Shown in pieces: positions 1 to 16,439 of a stretch of 28,957 bases of DNA. Below the pieces are notes generated by a model. The model was not told the origin of the DNA. It made no database searches and worked only from the letters and a program-made list of their open reading frames with translations. The DNA is from Amphimedon queenslandica (taxonomy: Eukaryota > Porifera > Demospongiae > Haplosclerida > Niphatidae), in the NCBI RefSeq assembly GCF_000090795.2, contig NW_003546244.1:477261-506217 (forward strand), in the 5' to 3' direction. A program made the position numbers and the translations under genes. Every line of letters starts with the position of its first letter. Position 1 is the first letter of the stretch.

Positions 1-150
1 TGATACATAATGTGTAGTCTGTCAAAATGTGGGAGTGTGGTCTGACCATCCATTAATTTGATTATGTCTATTTAATTTTTATTGACCATTCTATTTTAGC
101 TATAAATTAAAATAACTTGATTAAAGTTCTTCCTTCTCCTGGTCATCATC
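1..150. other. 5' flank of the first gene
   Basis: AT-rich sequence with no open frame or recognisable motif that I can support. It presumably holds the promoter and 5' UTR of the membrane protein whose ATG is at 151. Confidence 0.4.
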
Positions 151-2458
151 ATGTTCCTCTCACTTGCTCTATCAATTTTGATGCTAAAGGCACTAATAAT
201 ACCCCAGTCTTCAGGACAGTGTTTGGCTCCTTCTTGTATCAGTAGCTATGATGATTTGAAAAATGCTCTTCGTGACAACGACACGACCAACATTAGGAAG
301 CTTCTTGACACCTTCTATCCACCCAATGAAGCTACAATTCATTCTGTGAGGGTCACGTACTGTATCAGTGAGAATAAGACGGGCTGTAGCTCTATGTCTG
401 ACACCTACACTTATCAATGGGCGACAAACTCTTTCCTCCTCATAGTAGAACCAGACCTACTCAATGCATTGACCCTTAATCTCTTTGAGCTAATCTCTGA
501 TGATTTGAGTCTTGTGATTGGGTTACCATTCTGCTCCAATGACACTCAAACAGCTCGTCAGCTCCTGGACACTTTGACAACATGGGTAAGCTAATGGCTC
601 TAAAGTGTCAACAAGATGTTGTTGTTCACAACATAAACCAGATGTTGGTGATAGCAGGGATATACGTAGTCTATTATATCCCTGGTAATAGTAAACGAGA
701 TTTTGTTGACACCTTGAGATGTAGTGTATATCTAGAGCAGATGAAAATACAATAAAATGTTATGTCTTTCCCATATTGAGCTGAGCAATGTTTATTTAGT
801 TATGGGTCATTGACAATGTATTCTTTATTTCATAAAAATAATCATAATCTTTTTTCTAGTTACGATCTTATGCTAACAGTGATACTGAGGATGATCAAGG
901 ATATGCGGTATTTTATGATCCAGAGGCTCGAGATTTTGTGTACAATTCACACGAGAACATTCGTCGCTTGCGCTTGTCTATAGCCTCATGGCTAATACTC
1001 ATGATCATCAGTATTATGATGTTCCTGACGTGTAGACTATGCTCAAAGAAGATAGCCAAAAGAATTAACAGAACAGTAGATAAATTCGTTGACTCAGTAG
1101 CAGTCATTGCCTCATTTGGACAAACCCTGAGAGATAGATTAAAAGAAAACAAGTCAAAAAATGATGAGAAAGGGATTGAGAAGGAAATGGAGAAAAATGA
1201 AGAATCGTTAAAAGAGATGAAATCTGAAGTCAAGGCTAAGAGTGCTTACTTGACAAGAGTTGCTACTGTACAAAATAATTTAAGTTATTTCGTTGTACTG
1301 CTTGTTATCCTTGTATGGGATATTGTGGGATATGTCAAAGCAAACAGATCAAGTGCTTACAATTGGTATCTGTTCTTTCCATTGCCAGTCATGATCCCCG
1401 TGTTCTTTATTGCCAGTCTTTTAATATCAATGTTGATGACTGTCGTCAAGTGTCTGAAAAAGTCCTGCAAATTCTCATTCCAAGAAGCCATTTCAATTAC
1501 CCTTCTCACAACTTTGAGTGTCTTTGTTCTTTTTCATGGTTTTTGGTTCCTTCTTACATTTGGGGCATTTCCCGATCGTATCGTATCGAAAGCTCTTTTT
1601 CTCATTCCTCTATATTTCCCTATCAAATTGTTCCTTCAGTATCTTTCTATTTACGTAGAGAAATTTGAGAAGTTTATCGCCAATCTTGAGAAAGATTTAA
1701 TCGAGAAAAAAGAAAAGTCAACCAATAAGCAGTCAGTGCTTTCGTTTGAGGAAGAAGAAGCGAATAATGGGACGGGACAGAGTCAAGCAGAAACTGAGAC
1801 ACCAAAATGCAAAGAACTGATCCAGTTCCTTTTCTTAAAAATGAAATACGCCTGGAAGGTATGGTATGAAGAGCCTGGCCCATCATCAAGGAATTTCTTG
1901 AATGAGTACGTTTTTACAGAAGAAAACGGATCCAATGTCTTCTTCACAGTGTTCTTTGCTATCTTCTGGATACCATTACTGATAGCTCTCTACTATGCAT
2001 CTGACTACCTCCTCATTGTCACTGATATTCGTAACGACCCAATCAAGCTCCTAATATTTGTCATAGCAACGTCCGTCCTTGTATCTCGTCTTGCTAAGAT
2101 ATGGAAACCATTTGACGACGAGGAAAGTAAAGAAGATCCTAAGAAGACCAAAAACGAGACATCTCGTAAAACTGAGAGAAAGTCGAGAAAGAGTTCGAGT
2201 AAATCTCCAGCAAGAAAGAGGCCGCCACCACCTCCTCCAGTGAGTGGACAGTTAGCTGCAGTCTCAGGTGGAGATCCTGCCACTGAAGAAGGAGACCAGA
2301 AAATATATGAATCCTTGAGTCTCGATAGTGTGAGCATCACTGAGGGAGAGTATACGCTAGCTGAAGCATCAAATGAGGATTATTCAGTGGCCACTGCTCC
2401 TGAGCCTGCTGGCAATGATTACTCTGTAGCTAGCTTTGCTCCCAATGACAGCGATTAA
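151..2458 (+). CDS. Multi-pass membrane protein with cysteine-containing ectodomain and tyrosine-rich tail, unknown function
   Basis: Two exons, 151-585 and 860-2458, joined in phase 0 (donor gtaagc, acceptor tttctag) to give 677 residues. The second exon has no ATG near its 5' end, so the splice is needed. Residues 1-22 look like a signal peptide. The ectodomain up to about residue 180 holds several cysteines and N-glycosylation sequons (NDT, NKT). Hydrophobic segments lie near 184-204, 286-304, 314-341, 357-380, 388-411, 505-529 and 540-557. A charged, probably coiled-coil stretch at about 236-271 separates the first two. The C-terminal tail is basic, then carries a run of six prolines, then five tyrosines, including two copies of DYSVA. 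This suggests a surface protein with a signalling tail, but that is inference. I do not recognise the family. The gene is convergent with the UFD1-type gene, 259 bp away. Confidence 0.75.
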
Positions 2459-2717
2459 AGATAGTAATATTGTAGACCTTTATTAATGACCATACTGTAC
2501 TGTGTGTATGAGCTCACTGCATAAAATAATCAATGTCATTTCCATGAATTATTTGTAATGAATTTTTACAGTCTATGATTACAATAATAATTATTACAAT
2601 GCATAAAAAACACGACACCAATTATTGAGTATTATTGTAGTAGTATGAATCACGAGAGAGTTATGATGTTACTACAGAGAGACAATACAGTATACATACA
2701 CACACACACACAAACAA
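2459..2717. other. Convergent 3' intergenic gap
   Basis: This gap holds the 3' ends of two convergent genes. It is AT-rich, with a short CA microsatellite at about 2696-2712 just beyond the minus-strand stop codon. No further coding sequence is seen. Confidence 0.5.
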
Positions 2718-5700
2718 CTAGCCAACAATATCCTCGTTATCATCGTCATCACCTGTGCTCTGGATACTTTGTTCAGGGGAACAGACAGTAAGCTAAATAA
2801 ATGAAGAATAAAATGAAAAACAAAACAAAGACATTGACACCTGATGAACTTGAAGATCATCCTCAAATGCAAAACTATCTCCGCAGTGACACTTGAAGTC
2901 GCCATTTTGAGTCGGAATTTCAGACACAAGGTACGTCAATTGCTACAAAACAAATGTAAGTGATACATGCAAATACATGTACATGTACCTGTGATGTAAT
3001 AGGTTTGGTCCAGTCTATCTTAGACACATCAACAGTATGAAAAGCTTCCAGATGCATTTCAAACTCTAACTGGGTCACTTCCTAATGAATAAGTACAATA
3101 GCTAATTTAAAGTGCTTTTTAGCTGTACTAACCTCATAGCATTCCGGACAGGTAACTTGTTTGCGACCACACTGATTCTCATGAGCATCCATTTGATCTA
3201 ATGGATACGACTAAGAGAAAGATACATGTACATGTACATGAAGAGAATTAAGTGCAATATACTGTCCTTACCAGTTGGCACCATTTAAATTGACATTTGA
3301 CACTTCTCTTAATGCACTGCGTCAACTGATGATGATGCAGAGCTAACTGCGTTAGCTCTTGACCACATTCACACGTGAGGGGCTCATGAGCTATGGAGTG
3401 ATGCTTCTTCTCTGCTGATTTAGGAAAACACTGCCTAGAAAATAATAAGAGCAACAGTAACAGAATTTAAATGCCAAGTAATAGTAATTATTAGTACTAT
3501 AATAATAACAATAATAATAATCTAGTAATACTAATGCTTTTACCTCATGTCTAATTCATAGTTATAAACATCATAATTCCATCATACTAATAGTACAAGT
3601 GTACATGTACACGCTGCACTTACTTGCATATTGGGCATTTAAAAGTGCTTTGTGCACAGTGTCTCTCATGCATCAGTAATCTTAGCTGAGGCATGACACT
3701 GTCACAATATGAGCACTGTTCGTATCCAGGAGGAATAGAAACTGGCTCATCCTCTTTACTGTCCTCTCCTCTCTCTCCCTCTCCTTCTCCCAGTGAGCTG
3801 TTACCAGCGGCTGATCTTAGTACATGACCTACTGGACTTGCTGTTTATAGTGATTGTTATTATTATTTTTATTATTGTGGGCTTGGCTTACCAGCTGCTT
3901 GAATCGAATGCCCGTCAGTGGTTTCGTTTGAATGGAAACAAATTGTAAATGAAGTGTCTTCAAAAAGGCTTACAACACCAGCAAAAATTGGCTGCAATCA
4001 AATAACACATTGGATTAGTATGACCCTTAAAAATGTGTCCCATTAACAGGGCTTCCCACAGGATTTTTGTATAATGCTCAGTTTCTTGTCTTAGATAAAT
4101 AGACCCTGTACTATAGTACAGTGACTTTGGCCAAATTTTGCTAAAAATAAAAAGTAGAAAATTCTCCATTGTTATAATGCTTTCTGATACATGTACATGT
4201 TTTTATGTTGTGCAGAAAGTTTCAGCTGATTCTGATCAAAATTGAATTTTTAATGAATTTTTAAAATTGCTCCAAAATCAAATAAAAGTCCCTGTACTAC
4301 AGTACAGGGATTTTTGCCAAATTTTGCCAGAAATGAAAACTAGAGAATTCCTAATTTTCATAATCTTTTCTGATACATAATACATGTTTTTATGTTGTGT
4401 AGAAAGTCTGAGCTGATTCCTACACATGTATCAAAATTGGATTTTTAATGAATTTTTAAAGTTGCCAACTTATAAAGCATGCTGTTTAGCTCACTGAGCA
4501 TGCTTTGTTGGAAACCCCACCCATTAACCAAAAAATTAATCAGTGCATGCAAGAATTATAATGCTCACTTTATCTCTTTTGTATTCTTTATCGTCTTCAT
4601 TCAGTGTGATAACAGAATCACCAGCATCTTGAGAGCACCACATGTACCTAAAGGTAAAAAAATCATGTGATAGTTGCCATGTTTTTGAATGCTTATATAT
4701 GTACATTGCAAAATCAAAAATAGAGCTCAAAATTGGTTAAAAACTTGATAAACACATGTACATGTACAATAATATGAGCCAAATTTAATTTAATATTGCA
4801 GTACATGACTACATGTACATATGTAGCTACCGAGATTGTGATGGAACTGAGCAGTTTTGACACAAGAAGAGGTCAGGATCCCCAGTATCTTTCTTCACTT
4901 CAACTGTCAAACAAGATGGCTGCAATTTAGGAGGGAGAGAGAGCTAGAAAGAAAAAGAAGAGATATAAACGTACACATACATGTTACATGTACCAGTACA
5001 AAGTGCCTGTACTGTCCAGCAATGAGAGTGCAATGAACTGGCTCATCCAACATGATGTTCTCAGCCTGTCCTTCCTCTACTGAATGCTATTGAAATAGAG
5101 GGAAATGGAATATATATTAAGAGTATTACTAAACATACAAATCTGTTGTAATCAGCAGGCTCTACGAAGTCTGTTTTAACATCAGCATCAACTATTGATA
5201 TACCTAGAGTGTAATGATGGGAAAAAATTTAATATAGTTTACTCTATCAAGTGAGTACTGTAGTATGCTTCATTGATTGTATGATAACTACATTACTAAT
5301 TATTTAACCTTTGGCCGGTTTGCATCTTAATATCTTGAAAGTGTGTTTATTCAGCTCATAAGTTATGGTAACTTTAGTTCCTTCAGTTAGGGTCTATACA
5401 AATTATAAGTATTTGGTAATTCTTTACCACAAACGGGCTACAACATGCTGTACCTGAAAATTCCTAAGTTGAAACTCGAGTATCGCTACCCTTTTATCAT
5501 AAGGCACTGCCTATCAATGAGGATTGTAGTACATGCATCATAAAACAAATAAATGCAACACATACAAGCCATGCAGAAGAGACCGGCTGTAGTTGTACAA
5601 ACGTTCCTTTGGGAAGATCAACATAACCAAAGTCAACCTCATGATCTGTACAGCGAATGTCATGTGACTATCATGTGACTGTACTGTACCTTCTCCAACA

Positions 5701-7811
5701 GATAAGTGATCAAACATCCACTGAGGAAGGAATGCTGTGTTTGGGGTAGGGTTACTGAACTCAAGGACTCCAGCATGGACCATCTTATTCTGAGCTTTAT
5801 TCTCCAAGCAGAATGCCTGTAATAAAGAAAGCACACATCACTTGTACAGTACATGTTCATTGTTCATACAAGACACACCATTGGGTAGGACAATTCTTTT
5901 TGTTCACAGGCCATTAGGATGTCAGGAGAGAGTATCATTTTGTCACCAGAGTCAATATCAGAGCGACTAATCATGCTAGCAGGATATACTAGTATCTTAG
6001 ATGGGATCTCAACTTGTTCTTCATCACTCTGTAGAAATAATGGGAAAAGAAAGGAACAGTGTACATGTGTTTACATAAAGGGCATGCATTTTAAACATAA
6101 TTCCCAGCTTACATCTTCCAATCCTGATCCATATTGTGTAGGATGATCCTATGGTAGCATAATTCAGTGTACATGTACATGCATTAATTTACTGCTTGCA
6201 TACCTCAGAATTCTGTTCACATTCTAGTTCCTCTGGAGAGACAGAGCTATAAATGTTAGGTACTCCTTTCTTCCTCTTGACCACAACATCTTCTATACCT
6301 CCCTCCTCCTCCTCCACCTCCACCTCCTCCTGCCCACTGATATCATCAGGTGATTCATCATTTACTCCAACCCTCGGCTCATTCTCATGTCTAGAGTCAT
6401 GCGATGTAACAATACTGACGTCATCGCTGGAACCACTTCCTTGGGTTTTGGGTGAAGTTTTTTTGTCGGAGAACGTGGTTCCTGGAGTTGAGATGCTGCG
6501 TGCAAACGGAGGCTGTCCTTCAGTTGAGAGTTTATTAAAATCTTTAGTAGGAGTAGATGCATCCTCTAACGATTGTTGTAGCCTGTCATGCTGAAACTTG
6601 CAGAATGGAAGACGTGGACAAAAACCACTTTGAGAATAATAGGGACATAGCTAAGAGAGAGAGAGAGAGAGAGAGGGAGAGTGCAAGTTAATTTAATTAT
6701 AATTTTTAAAATGGTCAGACCTTTTTAATTTCATTTCCATCGGCTAACAGTTCTTTAGTAGGAACGCTAACGAGACGACTCAATGCTACAATAAAAAAGT
6801 ATTTAAAATGATAAACACGCATGTAAAAGGAGACAATCCCTGGTAATTGTACATGTTACATTGTAATAATAAATGATTCTAATTTCCTTCTTGTGAAGTG
6901 ATTAAGTCACATAAAACAACTAACAGATATACATGTAAACTGGTATAACAAAACAATAATAATAATAATAGTGATAATAATAATAATAATGAAAATAATA
7001 ATAATAATAATAATAGTGATAATAATAATAATAATGATGATAATAATAATAATAATAATAATAATAGTACATGTACATGTATTTAATATAAATATAATTA
7101 TTATACATTTATTATGCATTATTATGGCACCTTGTTTTCTGCTGGTAAATGTAACTTGCTCACTCGGCAGTGCCTTCTCAAGAACATTTAGGGTTTTATT
7201 AAGATCATGAAAATTAGTGAATTCTTCCTAAAAATGGTAATTTATTGCTTATTTTTGGCTCATTATAAAAACAATAAAATTGAAAGAGAAATATACAAAA
7301 TAGAGAGCAAAGGTGCAACAACATTGAGATTACTGACGCGAAGATGTCACTTACTTTTCTTTTCCTCAATACAAACTCAATCGATGGTATTACTCTTATA
7401 AATGAAATAATCTCGCCCACTTCTTCAATTGAAAATGAAATATTGTATGATTTACCAGTTGAGCTGCACAAAATAAATACAAGAATGACATCAACATAAC
7501 ATGTACATATACATAGATGTGAATTACATGTACATGTATACAGTAGCAAGATTCTTACAAGGTAGAGACAAAAAAGAAAGCTTTCTGTGTGAGGAATAGT
7601 CTCCCCTCGTATGAATGATTGGACACTTTTCTTGCACAGAAAAACTCTAAAAAAGAGAGAGAGTGTGAGACAGCTTAGTGGGCTATACAGGCTCCTATCA
7701 GTATCTCTGCTCCTATAAAGCAGGGACACAAAGCTAACCATTTACAAGACTCCCGGAATTTTCCAACAGAGGGTCATCAGGAAAACTGTCCCTCAAAAAT
7801 TGTAACTCCAT
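2718..7811 (-). CDS. GRAM - CCCH - UFD1 - PPC-like - TRAF/C2H2 zinc finger protein, 23 exons, 854 aa
   Basis: Exons, 5' to 3' on the minus strand: 7811-7739, 7646-7559, 7463-7355, 7227-7131, 6785-6721, 6650-6204, 6148-6113, 6028-5879, 5816-5690, 5645-5566, 5463-5428, 5393-5309, 5203-5139, 5086-5000, 4943-4831, 4647-4569, 3991-3892, 3840-3624, 3434-3272, 3210-3133, 3081-2989, 2942-2841, 2792-2718. Every junction is GT..AG and keeps frame. Residues 22-117 resemble a GRAM/PH-like domain (EGRLFLTQKAFFFVS, then a beta-rich stretch and a final helix). C146-x8-C155-x5-C161-x3-H165 is a CCCH finger. An acidic linker lies near 258-275. Residues 312-490 are a UFD1 domain (SYPM, GVLEF, LPKGTFVQLQP, TDF). 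Residues 515-612 resemble a PPC beta domain (GDPDLFLC, GDSVITL). Residues 652-830 carry CxxC/HxxC TRAF-like fingers. UFD1 with such fingers recalls plant proteins annotated PRLI-interacting factor K. A ubiquitin/p97-linked role is inferred. Exon 11 (5463-5428) is the least certain junction. Confidence 0.8.
3992..4568. repeat. Two copies of a 186-bp tandem repeat in intron 16 of the UFD1-type gene
   Basis: The palindromic block at 4104-4121 (start of CCCTGTACTATAGTACAG) recurs at 4290-4309 as CCCTGTACTACAGTACAGGG, a spacing of 186 bp. The sequence between is similar in both copies (conserved TTTTTATGTTGTG, AGCTGATT and TTTTTAATGAATTTTTAAA). The same unit occurs in the opposite orientation at about 10927-11480. 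Confidence 0.8.
6651..6676. repeat. GA microsatellite (polypyrimidine tract on the minus strand)
   Basis: A GA run on the plus strand reads as a CT tract immediately before the acceptor of the CCCH-encoding exon at 6650. It probably serves as the polypyrimidine tract of that intron. Confidence 0.7.
6955..7067. repeat. (TAA)n trinucleotide microsatellite
   Basis: About 110 bp of TAA repeats with occasional GTGATAA and GATGATAA interruptions, inside intron 4 of the UFD1-type gene. It ends in an ACATGTACATGT block. It generates long spurious poly-Ile and poly-Tyr frames. Confidence 0.95.
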
Positions 7812-7943
7812 GAAAGCAGAGAAGATGACAAGATTCTTAAATTTTGGAGTCACTGTGGCCACGCCTACACTCTGACACACCCCCAATTTTAATTGTAGGA
7901 GCGGTGACCCCACCCATTACTAGGTGTGACACGTGGAATCAAA
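7812..7943. promoter_or_regulatory. Divergent promoter region between the UFD1-type gene and PRPF40
   Basis: Only 132 bp separate the two start codons, so the two genes must share promoter sequence. An E-box, CACGTG, lies at 7930-7935 inside the 11-mer CACGTGGAATC (7930-7940), four bases before the PRPF40 ATG. I see no TATA box. The same 11-mer occurs beside the CCT2 start. Confidence 0.6.
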
Positions 7944-13217
<5,274 letters not shown>

Positions 13218-13799
13218 ATGCACAAACAATGTCCATTCTTCCTCTGTATAATTACGCATGCATTTATTTTCTCATTATTAAAATCAACAATAGGCTCATA
13301 GCACCACGACACTTAATATGCTCATTGACCACGTTATGTGATTTGTGCTTCCAAGCCAACTACTAAAATGGAACACTTCCTTTTTATAATAATTTTTAAA
13401 AATAAGAACTAGTTGTGTGAATCATTTATAAGCTAGGACTAGCAGATCAGTCGAGATATTGGATTGATGACAATGGAGATAATATTGAAATGAGGATCTG
13501 TACTGATGAACCAGCCAGAAATGAGAATGTCATGATTGGAAATTATGCTATTTTTGTCAAGTGAGAAGAGATGTAGTCCTCATTCAGAAAACAAATGTAG
13601 AGCTTGAGACATAGTTGTATATACATGCATATGCTGTATGCTTTAGCATATATATATTAGGGATAATAAAATTTAAAGGTTTGCCTATGTTTCTTAAGAC
13701 TTGACTATAACTTAATCATCATAATAATAATAATAATAATAATCACAATTCATTTGAAACAGTTAATCATTATCTAAGTCGTGTTCCTCTAATGCACTT
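13218..13799. other. Convergent intergenic region between PRPF40 and CCT2
   Basis: The 3' regions of two convergent genes. It holds an AT-rich stretch, a short ATA microsatellite near 13720-13742 and an isolated open segment at 13421-13561 (listed separately). No complete gene is visible. Confidence 0.5.
13421..13564 (+). other. Orphan open segment, possible stray last exon or gene remnant
   Basis: 47 codons open on the plus strand, bounded by a stop just upstream and ending in TGA at 13562-13564. There is no upstream ATG. The translation is not low-complexity (it includes RYWIDDNG, MRICTDEPA and MIGNYAIFVK) and looks protein-like. Possible readings are an unrecognised terminal exon, a gene remnant or chance. 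I do not recognise it. Confidence 0.25.
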
Positions 13800-16339
13800 C
13801 TAAGAACAATGATCAGGAACACGCTTTCTACAATAACATAAATAATAACAACAAACAACACCTAATAATTACCTTGGTGCAGCTTTTATGATGTCATCTA
13901 CTCTAAGTATCATTTCTGCAGCCTCAGCAGCTGAGAGGAGAACCTGTCTCTTGACAAGGAAGGACTCCGTGATGCCCAGAGTATCCATATCTCCGACGGT
14001 ACCTTTTGCCATATCTAGGAAGAAATTTGAGTCAACTATAATTGCTAGGATAAGCTAACCTAGTCCCTTGTTGGTCTTTTCTTCAGCATGAAGAGCTTTT
14101 AGTTGTGAAATGAGCTCAGAGCTGTCATAGCCAGCATTATCGGCAATTATTGTTGGAAGCTGGATATGATCATCAAAATCAATGCCAGTAAAATACAAAA
14201 GTGCAAGATGTTACAGCTCACTTGACGTAAAGCTTTAGCAAATGATTCCATGGCCATGGACTCTTTCCCAGGAGTAGTTGCAGCCAGTCTCTGGACCGCA
14301 TTAGCCATTAACATTTCTGAACAACCTAAAACGAAAAATAAATTGTATGCCTTACCTTGTCCCTCTTACCTCCTCCATAGACAACTTTAGTCTCTTTAAC
14401 CATACGAGAGAGAACACAGAGAGCATCATGAAGGGAGCGTTCGGCTTCATCAAGAATCTGCTGAGTAGCACCACGAATGACTATAGTGCAGGCTTCACCT
14501 AAAGCTACACCAGAGAACCTAATTAACTGGAAAGGAGTTACATAAATCAGAGACTGCCTGCCTTACCTTGTCTTCTCCAATCATCACTTCTTCAATAAGT
14601 TTGCATTTTCCTAGCTTTACCTTTTCAGGATCGCCAAATGTTGATACAATTTCACCACCTACACACAACAAGCGATGAGCTCATTTGTTGCAATGTGACT
14701 TACCTAAAACAAGGGCAAGTCTTTCTATTCCTTCAAAGTCAGCATGTTCAATAGCCATAACATTAGCATCAGCAAACAACTGCTCTGGATAATTATAGAT
14801 GAGTTGCCTTAAGAGAGAAACGAAAAGTAATTGATACACAATCACCAGTGCCAACAACTACCTGTTAATGAATACATTGATTTTGTGTTTCAGGATCATG
14901 TTCACTTTGTCTTTCATTTTCTCCTACGAAGAATATGTCATAATACACAAACTGGTCTAAGGGTGACTCACCTTTTCTGCTACCTCAAGTTCGGCAATCT
15001 TCTGTGTAGAGTCCACTCTTACTTTGGATCCAAAAACCTAATCAATACACAAACGCATAATCCAGTATTCTTAAACTGTGTAAAAAGTTAAGCAAAAAAT
15101 GACCACAAGAAAATTTTAAAGTTTCTTGTGGTTGCTTACTTTAATCTTGTCAGTGTCCATTGCAGTGTTAGCAATAAGTATACTGGCATTATCTATCCTC
15201 TTAGGCTGATTGACTCCAACCTTTTTCTCCAATAGAAAACCTAAAGACATTAACACACGATAAACATGACACTCTTGACCACTTTGCTATGCATTAGTCT
15301 AAACATAATTATGAGTAGAGAGAGACCTTCTTCAAGATAAGAGTCAGCCAGTCTTGATCCAAGTTTCTTTATAATTTGTATTGCCTCCAAATTACCTGAG
15401 CCCTAGATAATGTACACATTAAAGAATAAAATACCACACTCATTTCCTTACCTTTAATCGCAAGACAGCGTCAACTGCTAAACGGGCAAAATGGTCCCTG
15501 TGATGCACCAGTATCTTTGAACTGAGTGTCGTACGAGCAATATTCATAAGATCTTCACGAAACTTTTCATCATCGGCGCTACATAAAACAAAGTTAAGAG
15601 TCCACCAGTTCCATGTCCACCCACCTGTTATCTCTCGCAGCTTCAGTGAGTGCTTTTCGAGCTTCATCTGCAGCTTTTCTCCACCCACTAATTATAGTCT
15701 GTGGATGTATTTTTGAAGCAATGAGTATTTCAGCTTCCTAGTACAGAAGAAAAGTGAAACTATGCTTAAGTACATGCAGATAGCAATCATAGGAATAAAC
15801 AGTTAAGGGAGTTTACCTTTAGCAATTCACAAGCCAATACAGTTACACTAGTAGTACCATCTCCTACTTCATCGTCTTGCACTAATGAGATATCTATTTT
15901 AATTTACAGAAAATCTAAAATTCAATTTAAGTGAGTCTTACCAACAAGTACTTTAGCGGCTGGATTGTCTACTCCTATTGATTTTAAAATGGTAGCACCA
16001 TCGTTGGTGACTTGAACGCCTTCGTTATGAGGACCAGAAGAGACTAGAATTTTATCCTATTTTGTGTATAAGTAGTTAATATGTATCGGAATTATTATTA
16101 CCATTCCTTTTGGACCCAATGTGCTCTTTATGAGTTCACCAATGGCAATAGCACCAACGAAGGATGACTAGGAAAATTAATTCAATTAAAATGGATAAAT
16201 TCTTGAAAAAATAGCTTACTAATCTGGCTGTCTCCCCTTTCTCTTCTTCTGCATCTCTCTTAAGGATCTGAATTGGTTGAAGTGCTGTCTGAAAGAGAAA
16301 TACAAAAGTTATAATCTAAAATGTAAGTCTGTCTACCAT
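13800..16339 (-). CDS. CCT2: T-complex protein 1 subunit beta (CCT chaperonin), 18 exons, 533 aa
   Basis: Exons on the minus strand: 16339-16337 (ATG only), 16288-16220, 16167-16102, 16056-15942, 15893-15817, 15737-15625, 15578-15452, 15402-15327, 15240-15140, 15037-14972, 14923-14862, 14807-14704, 14658-14567, 14526-14370, 14325-14222, 14159-14060, 14014-13873, 13827-13800. The product is one ring subunit of the cytosolic ATP-driven CCT/TRiC chaperonin that folds actin and tubulin. Visible group II chaperonin motifs are LGPKGMDK (41-48), TNDGAT (63-68), GDGTT (95-99), VYGGGCSEM and IIADNAGYD. The tail KAAPRKRVPDH is specific to the beta subunit. Its length is close to the family's usual 535. 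The last exon codes only the final nine residues. Starting at the ATG without splicing would hit a stop within eight codons, so the tiny first exon is required. Confidence 0.96.
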
Positions 16340-16439
16340 TTTTTAACTGCACGTGGAATCACTGGAATGGATCATGGATCGAGACCTCGCCCCTAAAGGT
16401 GGAGCATAGTCGGTCGGGTTTACTTTTTGAATCACTAAA
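16340..16439. promoter_or_regulatory. Divergent promoter region between CCT2 and phospholipase gene A
   Basis: 100 bp separate the CCT2 ATG from the ATG of patatin gene A. The E-box CACGTG is at 16350-16355 within CACGTGGAATC (16350-16360), the same 11-mer found beside the PRPF40 start. There is no TATA box. Confidence 0.55.

Noticed and set aside
938..2458. Starting the membrane protein at 938
   Set aside because: Position 938 is GTG, and exon 2 joins in frame to a signal-peptide exon at 151-585 through a clear GT..AG intron.
5646..5689. Reading through 5538-5834 as one exon
   Set aside because: Read-through leaves the UFD1 pattern. A 44-bp GT..AG intron restores DLPKGTFVQLQP, which is typical of UFD1.
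6907..7210. Long frames on both strands rich in Ile, Tyr and Met
   Set aside because: They are translations of the TAA microsatellite in an intron, not genes.
7214..7741. 175-codon continuous minus-strand frame
   Set aside because: It reads through two introns of the UFD1-type gene. Spliced exons in the right phases give the GRAM-like sequence instead.
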